This document shows, piece by piece, positions 43,295 to 51,218 of a stretch of 64,000 nt of DNA. The stretch is from Microbacter sp. GSS18. GTDB lineage: Bacteria; Actinomycetota; Actinomycetes; Actinomycetales; Microbacteriaceae. The stretch lies in contig CP119753.1 of assembly GCA_029319145.1 (NCBI GenBank), positions 2,356,001 through 2,420,000 on the forward strand, given 5' to 3'. Made by a program: the position numbers and the translations under genes. Each line of letters starts with the position of its first letter. The first letter of the stretch is position 1. The notes under the pieces were generated by a model. The model was not told the DNA's origin and did no database searches. It saw nothing but the letters and a program-made list of their open reading frames with translations.

Positions 43295-44134
43295 TCACTC
43301 CAGCGCCGATCGCGCCCGCTCGGCGGCGCGCTGCGTGTCGCGTGCCGTCGCCGCAGCCGCCGCGTGCGCGCGGTCCAGGTCGGCGATCGAGGACTCGACG
43401 GACCCGAGATCGGCCTCGAGGCGGGCCAGGTCCCGCGTCAGGTCGTCGATCCGCTCCCGCAGATGCGCGGCGCGCTCGCGCGCGCGGTCGCGCCGCGCCG
43501 CCAGCTCCGCCAGCTCGCGCCCCGCGGCGTTCGCGGCCCGCTCCGCCTCTCGCGCGGCCTTCTCGGCCGCGCGACGCGCGCGGCGCTCGGCGAGGTCGTC
43601 GCGCGGTGGCGGCGTCTCGGCTCCCGGCAGCGTCCCGCCCACGGCCGCGGCGAGGTCGGCAGGCTCGAAGCCGCCCGCCTCGAGCGGCGCGATGAGTCGG
43701 CCGGTGCTGACGGCGGCCGCAGCGGCGGCGTCCATCACCCCGGCGTTGACGGTCTTCTCGACGCCCTCGCGGGCGGGCGGGCTGACGGTGACCCCGTGTT
43801 CGGCGGCGAGCTCGACCGCGTGCGCGGCGAGCGCCGCGACGAGCTGCCGCCGCTGGCGCCCGAGCTTCGCCAGCTCGACCGCGTCGAGGTCGTCCTGGGC
43901 TTCTCGCAGGGCGGCGGCGAGGTCGAGCGCTTCCGTCAGCTGACCGTCGGCCACAAGGAGATTCACGGCCCACGCGGCGACGACCGGCTTGCGCAGCGCC
44001 CGGATGCGGCGCGCGAGCTCGGGCGCGGATGCGGCCGCCCGCGCGTTCCGCGCCGCGGTGAACGCGGCAGGCGGCAGCGCGTACAGCTCGGCGGCGATGG
44101 CGTCGAGGTCTTCGGCCCCGTGCTCGTGCGGCAT
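43295..44134 (-). CDS. Ala/Arg-rich coiled-coil protein of unknown function
   Basis: A 279-residue soluble protein. The N-terminal half has ELYALPPAAFTAARNARA and RIRALRKPVVAAWAVNLLV, a pattern conserved in an uncharacterised actinobacterial family. The C-terminal half (from about residue 180) is a long charged coiled coil of Ala, Arg and Glu heptads. The N-terminal part could bind a partner while the coiled coil dimerises; that is inference. ATG 44134 follows CAGAAT by six bases (leaderless). Confidence 0.7.
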   Translation of the reverse strand: MPHEHGAEDLDAIAAELYALPPAAFTAARNARAAASAPELARRIRALRKPVVAAWAVNLLVADGQLTEALDLAAALREAQDDLDAVELAKLGRQRRQLVAALAAHAVELAAEHGVTVSPPAREGVEKTVNAGVMDAAAAAAVSTGRLIAPLEAGGFEPADLAAAVGGTLPGAETPPPRDDLAERRARRAAEKAAREAERAANAAGRELAELAARRDRARERAAHLRERIDDLTRDLARLEADLGSVESSIADLDRAHAAAAATARDTQRAAERARSALE

Positions 44135-44208
44135 CCGTCCATTCTGGCGCTCGCGCGCCCGCGCCTGCCAGACAGACGGCGGAGTGCACGCGTCTGCTCC
44201 CGGGAAGG

Positions 44209-45039
44209 TCAGAACAGGCCTCGAAGCGCGATCACGATCGCGTTGAGCCGCGCCGCCTGCTGCCTGACCGCTTCGTTCGGCGCAGACCTCATGCTGCGAA
44301 CGGTCTGCGCGAGGCGGTCGACCTGCTGAGCGTTGAATGTTCCGGCGCCGGCGGCGGGGAGGTCGTGACGAAGGCGACGCAGATCGAGATCCAGCTCGTC
44401 ACGGAAGGCCTCGAGCTGGTCTTCCGTCAGCGCGTAGTGCTCCGCAGCGTTCTCTCGCCGGATCTGCTCCTCGGTCTTCTCGAGGAGGTCGCATACCCGA
44501 TGCTCGAGGATCGCGGGCACGGGCCGCTCGGTCTCGGTCGCAGCAGTCCACAGATCGCGCATGTGCGGATTGCGCAGCGCCACCCCGACCGCGTCCTCGG
44601 GCGACAGCGGGAACGACGGGCCGCACAGCGGTGCCGCAGCGAAGCGCGGCACGCAGATCGATCCGTCCTCATCCGCCTGCTCGAGGCACTGCGCGTACAG
44701 ATCGATCGTCGGCATCTCGCGCCACCGCAGCCACCGTGCTGCCGCCGCCATGCGCTCGTCCCGCTCGGCGGTCGAGAAGTCGAGCTCGGCGAGTCCGGAG
44801 ACGATGCCGGGGAGGCAGGTGTCGAGGTGCTCCGCGGTCGCACACTCCACGGCCGGGGTCTCCCTGGACGAGGGCACGGCGCCACCGCCGTCGGGAGCCG
44901 CTCCGCATGCCGTGAGAGCCAGTGCCGATGCCCCCACGACGGCCATCATCCAGATTCGCGCACGTGGCACGATCCCCGCACCCTTCCGGGCAGGATGTGC
45001 CATGCCGTCGACGGGTGCCTGCCCGTGTGTGCCGTCCAT
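44209..45039 (-). CDS. putative lipoprotein of unknown function
   Basis: The 276-residue protein has an extended N-region, a hydrophobic stretch and the lipobox LALTAC with Cys45. The mature part has six more Cys (for example CATAEHLDTC, QCLEQADEDGSIC) and a helical C-terminus. ATG 45039 has AGAGG upstream, but an internal GTG (VPRARIW) would give a more typical signal peptide. I recognise no domain. It follows the metal-resistance operon on the same strand with 121 bp between, so it may or may not belong to it. Confidence 0.65.
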   Translation of the reverse strand: MDGTHGQAPVDGMAHPARKGAGIVPRARIWMMAVVGASALALTACGAAPDGGGAVPSSRETPAVECATAEHLDTCLPGIVSGLAELDFSTAERDERMAAAARWLRWREMPTIDLYAQCLEQADEDGSICVPRFAAAPLCGPSFPLSPEDAVGVALRNPHMRDLWTAATETERPVPAILEHRVCDLLEKTEEQIRRENAAEHYALTEDQLEAFRDELDLDLRRLRHDLPAAGAGTFNAQQVDRLAQTVRSMRSAPNEAVRQQAARLNAIVIALRGLF

Positions 45040-45160
45040 GTCGTTCGCCTCTTATCGGCAGCACGCGTCGGAGTGTGTGCGTTGCCGGAGAGGAGCCGCC
45101 ATGGGCACCACCAGATACGTGCGGGCGTTCTTCCCGCGACATGTGAGGTGCTTCCGGCGA

Positions 45161-45220
45161 TCAGCAGCAGTCCTCGTCGCACAGCTCCGGCGGGCAGGTC
45201 ATGGGGTCGCAGCAGTCCAT
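45161..45220 (-). CDS. 19-residue cysteine-rich peptide coupled to the exporter
   Basis: The frame MDCCDPMTCPPELCDEDCC has six cysteines in 19 residues and seven acidic or Met side chains that could also bind soft metals. It has the strongest ribosome site nearby (GGAGGTG, five bases from ATG), and its ATG overlaps the exporter stop codon as TGATG, so it is translationally coupled to that gene. With a cysteine-based metal sensor and a cation exporter in the same operon, a metal-binding or metal-delivery peptide is the natural inference. It is too short for ordinary gene finders. Confidence 0.7.
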   Translation of the reverse strand: MDCCDPMTCPPELCDEDCC

Positions 45221-45879
45221 CAGGTCACCTCCGATCCTTCCTCGGACATCTCCTCGAACATCTCCATGGGCGATTCGACATCGCCGCGCCACGCCTCGAC
45301 GCCCTCGCGCACGGCCAGCGCCGCGACGACGAGCGCCGCGACCGAGTCCGCCCACATCCACCCGAACAGCGAGTTGAGCAGCAGGCCGATCAGCACGGTG
45401 CCGGACAGATAGATGCACAGCAGCAGCTGCTTGGCATCGGCCTGGACGCTCTTGGAGCCCAGCTCGCGGCCGGTGCGGAACTGCAGCCAGGCGAGCGCCG
45501 GCATGACCACGAGGCTCGCCACCGCGATCCCGATGCCGAGGGGGCTGTGCTCCACCGGTTCGACGCCGCTGAGGGCGAGCACCGCGTCGATCGTGACGTA
45601 GGCCGCGAGCGCGAAGAAGGCGATCCCGATGGCGCGGACGGTCGGCTTCTCCCAGCGCTCAGGGTCCTTGCGCGTGAACTGCCACGCCACGGCCACCGCC
45701 GAGAGCACCTCGATGAACGAGTCGAGCCCGAACCCGATGAGGGCGGCCGATGAGGCGACGGCGCCGGCGGTGACGGCGATGACGCCCTCGAGCACGTTGT
45801 AGCTGATCGTGAAACCCACGATCCACCGCACGCGCCGGTGCAGCACGGCCCGTCGTTCGTCGGTGATCGGCGTACTCAC
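45220..45879 (-). CDS. cation diffusion-type metal exporter
   Basis: A 219-residue inner-membrane protein with six helices and no C-terminal cytosolic domain, shorter than most CDF transporters. The metal-site region of helix 2 reads GFGLDSFIEVLSA and that of the late helices WADSVAALVVA, keeping Asp residues typical of the family. It should pump Cd, Pb or Zn out of the cell. GTG 45879 overlaps the sensor stop codon (GTGA), and its own stop overlaps the Cys-rich peptide. The acidic C-terminus (MEMFEEMSEEGSEVT) may be a metal-gathering tail. Confidence 0.88.
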   Translation of the reverse strand: MSTPITDERRAVLHRRVRWIVGFTISYNVLEGVIAVTAGAVASSAALIGFGLDSFIEVLSAVAVAWQFTRKDPERWEKPTVRAIGIAFFALAAYVTIDAVLALSGVEPVEHSPLGIGIAVASLVVMPALAWLQFRTGRELGSKSVQADAKQLLLCIYLSGTVLIGLLLNSLFGWMWADSVAALVVAALAVREGVEAWRGDVESPMEMFEEMSEEGSEVT

Positions 45880-46232
45880 GAGGCCGCCTGGTCGCAGCAT
45901 CCCGGCACCGGGCAGGCGTCGTCGATGCACGGCGCGTTCTCGTCGACCGCGAGGGTCACCTCGAGCAGCGAGGTCAGCGACCGGGCAAGGTGCGGATCCG
46001 CGATCTCGTAGCGGGTCTGCCGTCCCTCCGGCTCGGCGACGACGATGCCGCAGTCGCGCAGGCAGGCCAGGTGGTTCGATACGTTCGAGCGCGTCAGCTC
46101 GAGATCCCGCGCGAGCGTCGCGGGGTAACCCGGCCGGTCCAGCAGGCTCACGAGGATGCGGGAGCGCGTCGGGTCGGCCATGGCCCGGCCGAGCCGGTTC
46201 ATGACGTCGAGCTTCGAGGCAATGGTCAGCAT
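45876..46232 (-). CDS. cmtR: CmtR-type ArsR family metal sensor
   Basis: This 118-residue repressor has the winged-helix core (SNVSNHLACLRDCGIVV). Cys57, Cys61 and Cys102 fall at the positions of the three Cd/Pb ligands known for mycobacterial CmtR, which is also 118 residues. The C-terminal tail adds further cysteines (PCIDDACPVPGCC). Metal binding should release the operator and induce the exporter and peptide. ATG 46232 follows TATATT by six bases, so the mRNA is leaderless. Confidence 0.92.
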   Translation of the reverse strand: MLTIASKLDVMNRLGRAMADPTRSRILVSLLDRPGYPATLARDLELTRSNVSNHLACLRDCGIVVAEPEGRQTRYEIADPHLARSLTSLLEVTLAVDENAPCIDDACPVPGCCDQAAS

Positions 46233-46235
46233 GGG

Positions 46236-46247
46236 CTGAATATACAG
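46236..46247 (-). promoter_or_regulatory. CmtR promoter and probable operator
   Basis: An imperfect palindrome CTGAATATACAG overlaps the minus-strand -10 box TATATT (46239-46244), six bases from the ATG. It is nested in a wider GGTCAG (46224-46229) and CTGACC (46254-46259) inverted pair. The position fits repression by the metal sensor. Confidence 0.6.
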
Positions 46248-46287
46248 CGGTGACTGACCTGTTGCGAGGGCATGGGAGCATCGGACG

Positions 46288-46911
46288 ATGACTCAGAGGC
46301 TGCCCTCCGGCATCCGCGGTGTCGTGTTCGATGTCGGCGAGACGCTCGTCGACGAGTCCCGGTCGTGGATCGTCCAGGCCCGCCGCGCCGGGGTGACGCC
46401 GTTCGCACTCATGGGAACGCTCGGCGCGCTCATCGAGCGCGACGAGGACCACCGGCAGGTCTGGGACCTGCTCGGCGTCGCTCCGCCCGATGCGCCGCCG
46501 ATCGACGACGTCGATCTGTACCCGGATGCCGTCGACTGCGTTCGTGCGGTCGCGGCGCACGGGCTCCGCGTCGGCATGGCCGGCAACCAGCCGGCTGGGG
46601 TCGACGTGCAGTTGCGCGCGGCGGGCATCGAGGCGGACTTCATCGCCTCTTCGGCCGCCTGGGGCGTGGCCAAGCCCTCGGCGGCGTTCTTCCAGCGGAC
46701 GACGGCGGCTGCGGGGCTCGACGCCGCCGAGATCCTGTACGTCGGAGACCGGCTCGACAACGACGTCCTTCCCGCTCGCGCGGCCGGCCTGCGCACCGCG
46801 TTCCTGCGCCGCGGGCCCTGGGGGCACATCCACGCGCGGCGTCCGGACGTCGCAGCGGCCGACATCCGCCTGGATTCGCTGGAGGACCTGACACGCGCAC
46901 TGGCGGACTGA
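46288..46911 (+). CDS. HAD-superfamily phosphatase-like hydrolase
   Basis: The 207-residue protein has motif I VVFDVGETLVDES (nucleophile Asp, but Glu in place of the second Asp), motif III lysine in GVAKPSAAFF and motif IV LYVGDRLDNDV. The DxGET form also occurs in haloacid-dehalogenase-like members, so the substrate is open. Start ATG 46288 lies six bases after GAGCAT. Confidence 0.85.
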   Translation: MTQRLPSGIRGVVFDVGETLVDESRSWIVQARRAGVTPFALMGTLGALIERDEDHRQVWDLLGVAPPDAPPIDDVDLYPDAVDCVRAVAAHGLRVGMAGNQPAGVDVQLRAAGIEADFIASSAAWGVAKPSAAFFQRTTAAAGLDAAEILYVGDRLDNDVLPARAAGLRTAFLRRGPWGHIHARRPDVAAADIRLDSLEDLTRALAD

Positions 46912-46947
46912 GCGCTCCTCGTCCGCCGGCGCGCAGCGCGACCGCGT

Positions 46948-47778
46948 TCAGCGGGACACGGCGTCGGTCCACCGCGTGAGCTCGGCGGCGAGCGCCGCCG
47001 ACGCGTCGAGCTGGATCAGATGTCCGGCGTCGGCGATGAGCGAGACCGACGCGTGCGGGATCGCGTCGCCCAGCCGCGCCGCGCGATCGCTCGGAATCCA
47101 CGTGTCCTCGGCGCCCCACACGATGTTCACCGGCTCCGTGAGGCTGGCGTAGTGCGGCTCGACCTCGTCGGTGAAGCGCTCGTCGGCCTGCGCGATCTGA
47201 CGATAGAAGGCGGCCTGGCCGGCGTCGCCCGTCCACGGCTCGACGAGCGCGGCGAGGTCGTCGTCACGCAGCCCGCGATGGCTCGCGCCGCGGATGTAGG
47301 CCTCGACGACGCCCCGGTGCACCGCCGCGGGCAGCTGCGCGAAGACGTCGGCGTGACGCTTCACCAGTGTGAAGAACGGTGAGCCCCACGGCGACAGGGC
47401 GACGACGTCGACGAGGCACAGCGACGAGTAGCGCGACCTGTGCACGAGCCGCGCCCGCAGCGCCACGGCGCCGCCGACGTCGTGCGCGACGACATGCGGG
47501 CGCTCAAGGCCCCAGTGCTCCAGCAGGTCGGCGAACAGCTCGCCCTGCGTACCCAGATCGACCTCGTGCTCGGGCCGCATCGACGAGGCGCCGTAGCCCG
47601 GCATGTCCCACAGGTACACCGTGAACCGGGGCGCGAGGGCCTCCGCGATCGGCCGCCACAGCGCCGATGACCACGGCGTGCCGTGCAGAAGCACCAGAGA
47701 CGGGCCCGAGCCGAGGCGGTCCCACGCCACGGTGCGCCCGCGCCAGACGAACTCCCGAGTCAGGTGGTGCGCGGCCAT
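46948..47778 (-). CDS. alpha/beta hydrolase with Asp nucleophile
   Basis: The 276-residue enzyme has LLHGTPWSSALWRP (oxyanion) and HVVAHDVGGAVAL, where the nucleophile is Asp as in haloalkane dehalogenases and epoxide hydrolases. The acid Asp is in VWGAEDTWIP and the catalytic His in ADAGHLIQLD. Start ATG 47778 follows CACGAT by six bases. The exact substrate is not readable. Confidence 0.85.
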   Translation of the reverse strand: MAAHHLTREFVWRGRTVAWDRLGSGPSLVLLHGTPWSSALWRPIAEALAPRFTVYLWDMPGYGASSMRPEHEVDLGTQGELFADLLEHWGLERPHVVAHDVGGAVALRARLVHRSRYSSLCLVDVVALSPWGSPFFTLVKRHADVFAQLPAAVHRGVVEAYIRGASHRGLRDDDLAALVEPWTGDAGQAAFYRQIAQADERFTDEVEPHYASLTEPVNIVWGAEDTWIPSDRAARLGDAIPHASVSLIADAGHLIQLDASAALAAELTRWTDAVSR

Positions 47779-47838
47779 CCGCCCATCGTGCCAGCATGTC
47801 GACGTTCCGGTGCTTCGCGCCGCAAGGCGATGCGGCAG

Positions 47839-47875
47839 CCGGCCCCGGATCGTCCGATCGACGATCCGGGGCCGG
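47839..47875. terminator. strong terminator hairpin after the methyltransferase gene
   Basis: A perfect 16-bp stem CCGGCCCCGGATCGTC (47839-47854) with its complement (47860-47875) and a CGATC loop lies 13 bp beyond the stop of the minus-strand methyltransferase gene. Confidence 0.85.
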
Positions 47876-47887
47876 AGTGGTACGCCC

Positions 47888-48982
47888 TCAGCTCAGGCGG
47901 TAGAACCGCCACATGCCGAACTCGGGAACGACCACGTCGGCACCCTGCCAGCCGGCGCTCCGCGCGTAGCCGCGCAGGGTGTCGGCCCGCATGACGGTGC
48001 CGGTGCCGGCGCTCGGGGCGTGGCTCATCCCGTCCGGCAGGCACACGAACAGGCTGAAGCCGTAGAGGAGCCGCTCGAGCTCGTCGGCATCCGAGCCGAA
48101 CCGATCGGCCGCGGCCTCGTCCATGATCACCGCGACGCCGCCGGGAGCAAGCGCCTCGCGCGCCGCCGCCAGCACCGACACCGGGTGGGGCATGTCGTGC
48201 AGGCACTCGAAGGCGAACACGCCGTCGAACGGCCCGAACTCGGGCAGATGAGCGGCGTCGACCTCGTGGAAGCGCACGCGGTCGGCGACCCCGGCGGCAG
48301 CGGCGTTCGCCCGCGCCGTCTCGACGGACTCGTGGTCGACGTCGAACCCTTCGACCGTCAGCCCCGGGTGCGCCTGTGCGAGCGCGATCGACGACCAGCC
48401 GAAGCCCATGCCGACGTCGGCGATGCGCGCGCCCGGTCGCGAGAGAACACGGGCGGTCGGCTCGTCGTCGGCGAGCACACGCGGCATGTCGTCGAACCAC
48501 GGCCGGTTCATGTCGGCCTGCGACTCGCGGGCGTGACGCCCGAGCCGCTCCCAGCTGACGCCGGAGCCGGTGCGATAGGCGTCGATGAGCTCGTCCATGC
48601 GTGCTCCCGACGCGGCCAGCATGCGCGCGAGCGGTTCGAGGTACGACAGGCTCGTGCCGTCGATGAGGACCTCGGCCGCCGGCGCGGTCAGCGCGAAGCG
48701 CCGGGGCTGGGCGTCGACGTCGCCGGCGACCTCGAGGAGGCCTCCCGCGGCCTGCTGTTCGAGCCACTCGCGCGCATAGCGCGGACTGGTTCCGGTGGAC
48801 GCGGCGAGCTCGTCGGCATCCAGCGGACCGGCCTTCGCCAGAGCGCGGTACCAGCCGAGCTGCGAGCCGAGGTGGATGGCCATCAGGTCCATCCAGCCGA
48901 GCGCAGCAGACACGACGCGGTCGGCGAACGCGTCGACCGTGACGGCCGCGATGGCGGGTTCGGGAAGAACGGTGGTGGACAT
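47888..48982 (-). CDS. SAM-dependent methyltransferase with winged-helix N-terminus
   Basis: A 364-residue class-I methyltransferase. Residues 20-110 resemble the winged-helix dimerisation domain (LGSQLGWYRALA.. PRYAREWLEQQAAGGLL) of O-methyltransferase-type enzymes; the SAM loop is IADVGMGFGWSSIALA and motif II VEGFDVD. ATG 48982 has GGAG seven bases upstream. It lies downstream of the LuxR-TPR regulator on the same strand, but has its own 150-bp promoter region. Confidence 0.85.
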   Translation of the reverse strand: MSTTVLPEPAIAAVTVDAFADRVVSAALGWMDLMAIHLGSQLGWYRALAKAGPLDADELAASTGTSPRYAREWLEQQAAGGLLEVAGDVDAQPRRFALTAPAAEVLIDGTSLSYLEPLARMLAASGARMDELIDAYRTGSGVSWERLGRHARESQADMNRPWFDDMPRVLADDEPTARVLSRPGARIADVGMGFGWSSIALAQAHPGLTVEGFDVDHESVETARANAAAAGVADRVRFHEVDAAHLPEFGPFDGVFAFECLHDMPHPVSVLAAAREALAPGGVAVIMDEAAADRFGSDADELERLLYGFSLFVCLPDGMSHAPSAGTGTVMRADTLRGYARSAGWQGADVVVPEFGMWRFYRLS

Positions 48983-49132
48983 GGGGATGCTCCTTGCTGT
49001 CGAGAATCTCGTGATGTCTTCGACGCTAGGAATCGGGGACGGGCGGCCGCGTCGGCCGAACCATGCAATCGCCGCCGCCGGACGTGCATGATCCGATGCA
49101 GACCGGTTCGGCATCGCCCGGCCGTGCGCGGA
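48983..49132. promoter_or_regulatory. promoter region of the methyltransferase gene
   Basis: It contains a minus-strand -10 box TAGCGT (complement near 49023-49028) and three TGCA-centred boxes (ATGCAATC, GTGCATGA and GATGCAGA between 49063 and 49100), two of which form an ATGCA/TGCAT inverted pair. These could be LuxR-protein sites. Confidence 0.4.
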
Positions 49133-50761
49133 TCAGCGTGCGCCGGCGCCGCCCGCCGCGTCGTGCCACCACGCCGCGGCCGCCGTGCGCGACGAGACGC
49201 CCAGCTTGAGGTAGATGTTCGCCAGGTGGCGCCCCACCGTCTTCTCGCTGATGAAGAGCTGCTCGGCGATCTCGCGGTTCGCCTCGCCGCGGGCGACGTG
49301 CCCGAGGATCTCGCCCTCGCGTTCGGTGAGCGGCCCGATCGTCCCACCGACCTCCGCGCCGGTGTCGACCGCCGGCAGCGGGCCGGCGCCGAGCGCGGTC
49401 AGGATCGCCTCGGCGTCGGAGCGCACCCGGGCGGCGGTGGAGTCCTCGCCCCGCGCCTCGTGCGCGGCGGCGATCCACTCCAGCACGTGGGCCTGCTCCC
49501 AGCGCAGCCGCAGGCGGCGGAGCCGGTCGAGCGCGGCGTGCAGCGACACCAGCGCTGCGTCGGGGTCACCGCCGAAGAGCTCCACCATGCCGCGGGCGTG
49601 CTCCGCCCAGGCGCGGAACCCGTCCGTCGCGAAGTCGCGCGCGTCCTCCTCCAGTTCCTCGAGGAGGCGCTGGGCCTCGTCCGGCTCGCGCAGCGCCAGG
49701 GCGATGCGCACGCCGGGGCGCAGCAGGCGAGCCCGGGCGAGGCGGTCGCGGCCCGCGAGCGCGGCGACCAGACCTCCCCACGCCTGCTCGGGCCGCCCCG
49801 CATCCAACTCGAGCAGCGCTTCACCGGGGGCCGGATCGATGCCGGCCTCGCGCGCAAGCGCGTACGCCCGCCGCGCCCCAGCGTCGTCGCCCCGCAGCCG
49901 TCGAAGCTCGCCCAGCTGGTACCAGCCCTCTCCCGCGACCCACGGGTCGGCGGCGACGAGCTCCGAGGATGCGCGCTCGAGCGCGTCCTCGGTGCCCGTC
50001 CAGTCCCCCGCCGCCGACTTCAGTTCGAGACGGTGGACTCGGCACACGCCGGCGTACACGGCTTCCGAGCCGTAGCCGGCGGCCCACGCCTCGGTGGCGC
50101 GAGTCCAATCGGCCATGCGGCGGTAGTCGGCCAGCTCATGGCACGCGTGGATCGTGATGCACAGCACGTCGCCGGCCCATTCGGGTGCGACCTCGCCCGA
50201 GACCACCGAGAGCATCGCCTCGTCGAGGTGCGCGAAGCCGGACGCCGGGTCGCCGGCGCGAAGGTCGTGCATGCCCGCGACCACCGCGGCCAGCGCCGCG
50301 ACAGCCGGGTCGCCGGTGGTCTCGGCGAGTTCCGCCGTGCGTGCGACGCCCGCCGCGGACCACGGCTCTTCGCCCTCGAGCCCCATACTCGCCTCGAGGT
50401 AGGCGAGGAAGCCGTGCGCCGGCCGATCGGGCAGCGGCTCGAGCAGCCGGCGGGCGCGCCGCGCCCAGGCGGCGCCGACCGTCACCTCGCTCGCGGTGAA
50501 GCGCAGCAGAGCCAGCAGCAGGGCGGTTTCGGCGGCGTCCTCGACCGCCCCGTCGGCCCGCGATCGACGGAACGCGTCCTCGAAGACACTCAAGCACTCG
50601 GGGCCCTGCCCCAGCCACCAGTGCCCCGCGGCCAGGGCGCGCAGATCCTCGGCCGCGACGTCACCGGATCGGCGCGCGGCGTCGAAGTCCGCCACGGCCG
50701 GGCCCCAGTCGCGCTCCCGGAATGCCGCGCGCGCCCGCTCGAGGACGCTCTGGTCCGCCAT
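49133..50761 (-). CDS. TPR-LuxR family transcriptional regulator
   Basis: The 542-residue regulator consists of helical TPR-like repeats over residues 1-470 and a C-terminal LuxR helix-turn-helix (LTEREGEILGHVARGEANREIAEQLFISEKTVGRHLANIYLKLGV). There is no receiver or LAL ATPase domain. ATG 50761 lies six bases after TAGCAT, so it has its own leaderless promoter. It probably controls the methyltransferase gene next to it. Confidence 0.88.
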   Translation of the reverse strand: MADQSVLERARAAFRERDWGPAVADFDAARRSGDVAAEDLRALAAGHWWLGQGPECLSVFEDAFRRSRADGAVEDAAETALLLALLRFTASEVTVGAAWARRARRLLEPLPDRPAHGFLAYLEASMGLEGEEPWSAAGVARTAELAETTGDPAVAALAAVVAGMHDLRAGDPASGFAHLDEAMLSVVSGEVAPEWAGDVLCITIHACHELADYRRMADWTRATEAWAAGYGSEAVYAGVCRVHRLELKSAAGDWTGTEDALERASSELVAADPWVAGEGWYQLGELRRLRGDDAGARRAYALAREAGIDPAPGEALLELDAGRPEQAWGGLVAALAGRDRLARARLLRPGVRIALALREPDEAQRLLEELEEDARDFATDGFRAWAEHARGMVELFGGDPDAALVSLHAALDRLRRLRLRWEQAHVLEWIAAAHEARGEDSTAARVRSDAEAILTALGAGPLPAVDTGAEVGGTIGPLTEREGEILGHVARGEANREIAEQLFISEKTVGRHLANIYLKLGVSSRTAAAAWWHDAAGGAGAR

Positions 50762-51050
50762 GCGGGCATGCTATCGCCCGCGCCGGTCGCGATGCGGGAC
50801 CGTAGCGGAACCACAGCACGAGCATGACGCCCATCGACACGAGATAGAACAGGTGCAGGATCCAGACGGGACCGAACGGCAGGCTGAAGACGTAGACGGT
50901 GTGGAACACGTTCGCGACGTTGCCGACGACGAGGGCCCCGAAGCTGTACGAGCGCAGATCGTGCGAGCGCAGCGCCTTGAGCACCATCGGCAGATTCGCC
51001 GCGGCGAACAGCACGGTCGATACCGTGCCCGAGAGCATCGCGATGTCCAT
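50661..51050 (-). CDS. small PQ-loop/SemiSWEET-like membrane protein (unusual C-terminus)
   Basis: The first 85 residues have three helices and the PQ-loop-like LPMVLKALRSHDLRSYSF, resembling SemiSWEET transporters. The remaining 44 residues are Arg/Gly/Pro-rich and overlap 101 bp of the LuxR gene in another frame, so they look like read-through past a lost stop or a sequencing error. ATG 51050 follows TAGCGT by seven bases. Confidence 0.55.
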   Translation of the reverse strand: MDIAMLSGTVSTVLFAAANLPMVLKALRSHDLRSYSFGALVVGNVANVFHTVYVFSLPFGPVWILHLFYLVSMGVMLVLWFRYGPASRPARAIACPHGGPERPRAGARGIPGARLGPGRGGLRRRAPIR

Positions 51051-51218
51051 GCCGCCGACGCTACGGACGCCGGTTCCCGCCGCGCGTCGGCCGATCGATG
51101 CATCCTCGGACGCCTGTCTGCACGTTTCGGTGCAGGATCACCCGGCGCATCGCCCATCGGGCGGCGCGGACGTGTCAACCCCGGCCGCAGGCACGCGCGG
51201 TGACGGCAGGATGGAGCC

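Noticed and set aside
41096..44329. Plus-strand frame of more than 1000 codons
   Set aside because: It crosses the antiporter, ppGpp synthetase and coiled-coil genes in antisense and has no domain.
47603..50827. Plus-strand frame of 1074 codons over the methyltransferase and LuxR genes
   Set aside because: It is antisense shadow; the minus-strand genes have SAM and LuxR motifs.
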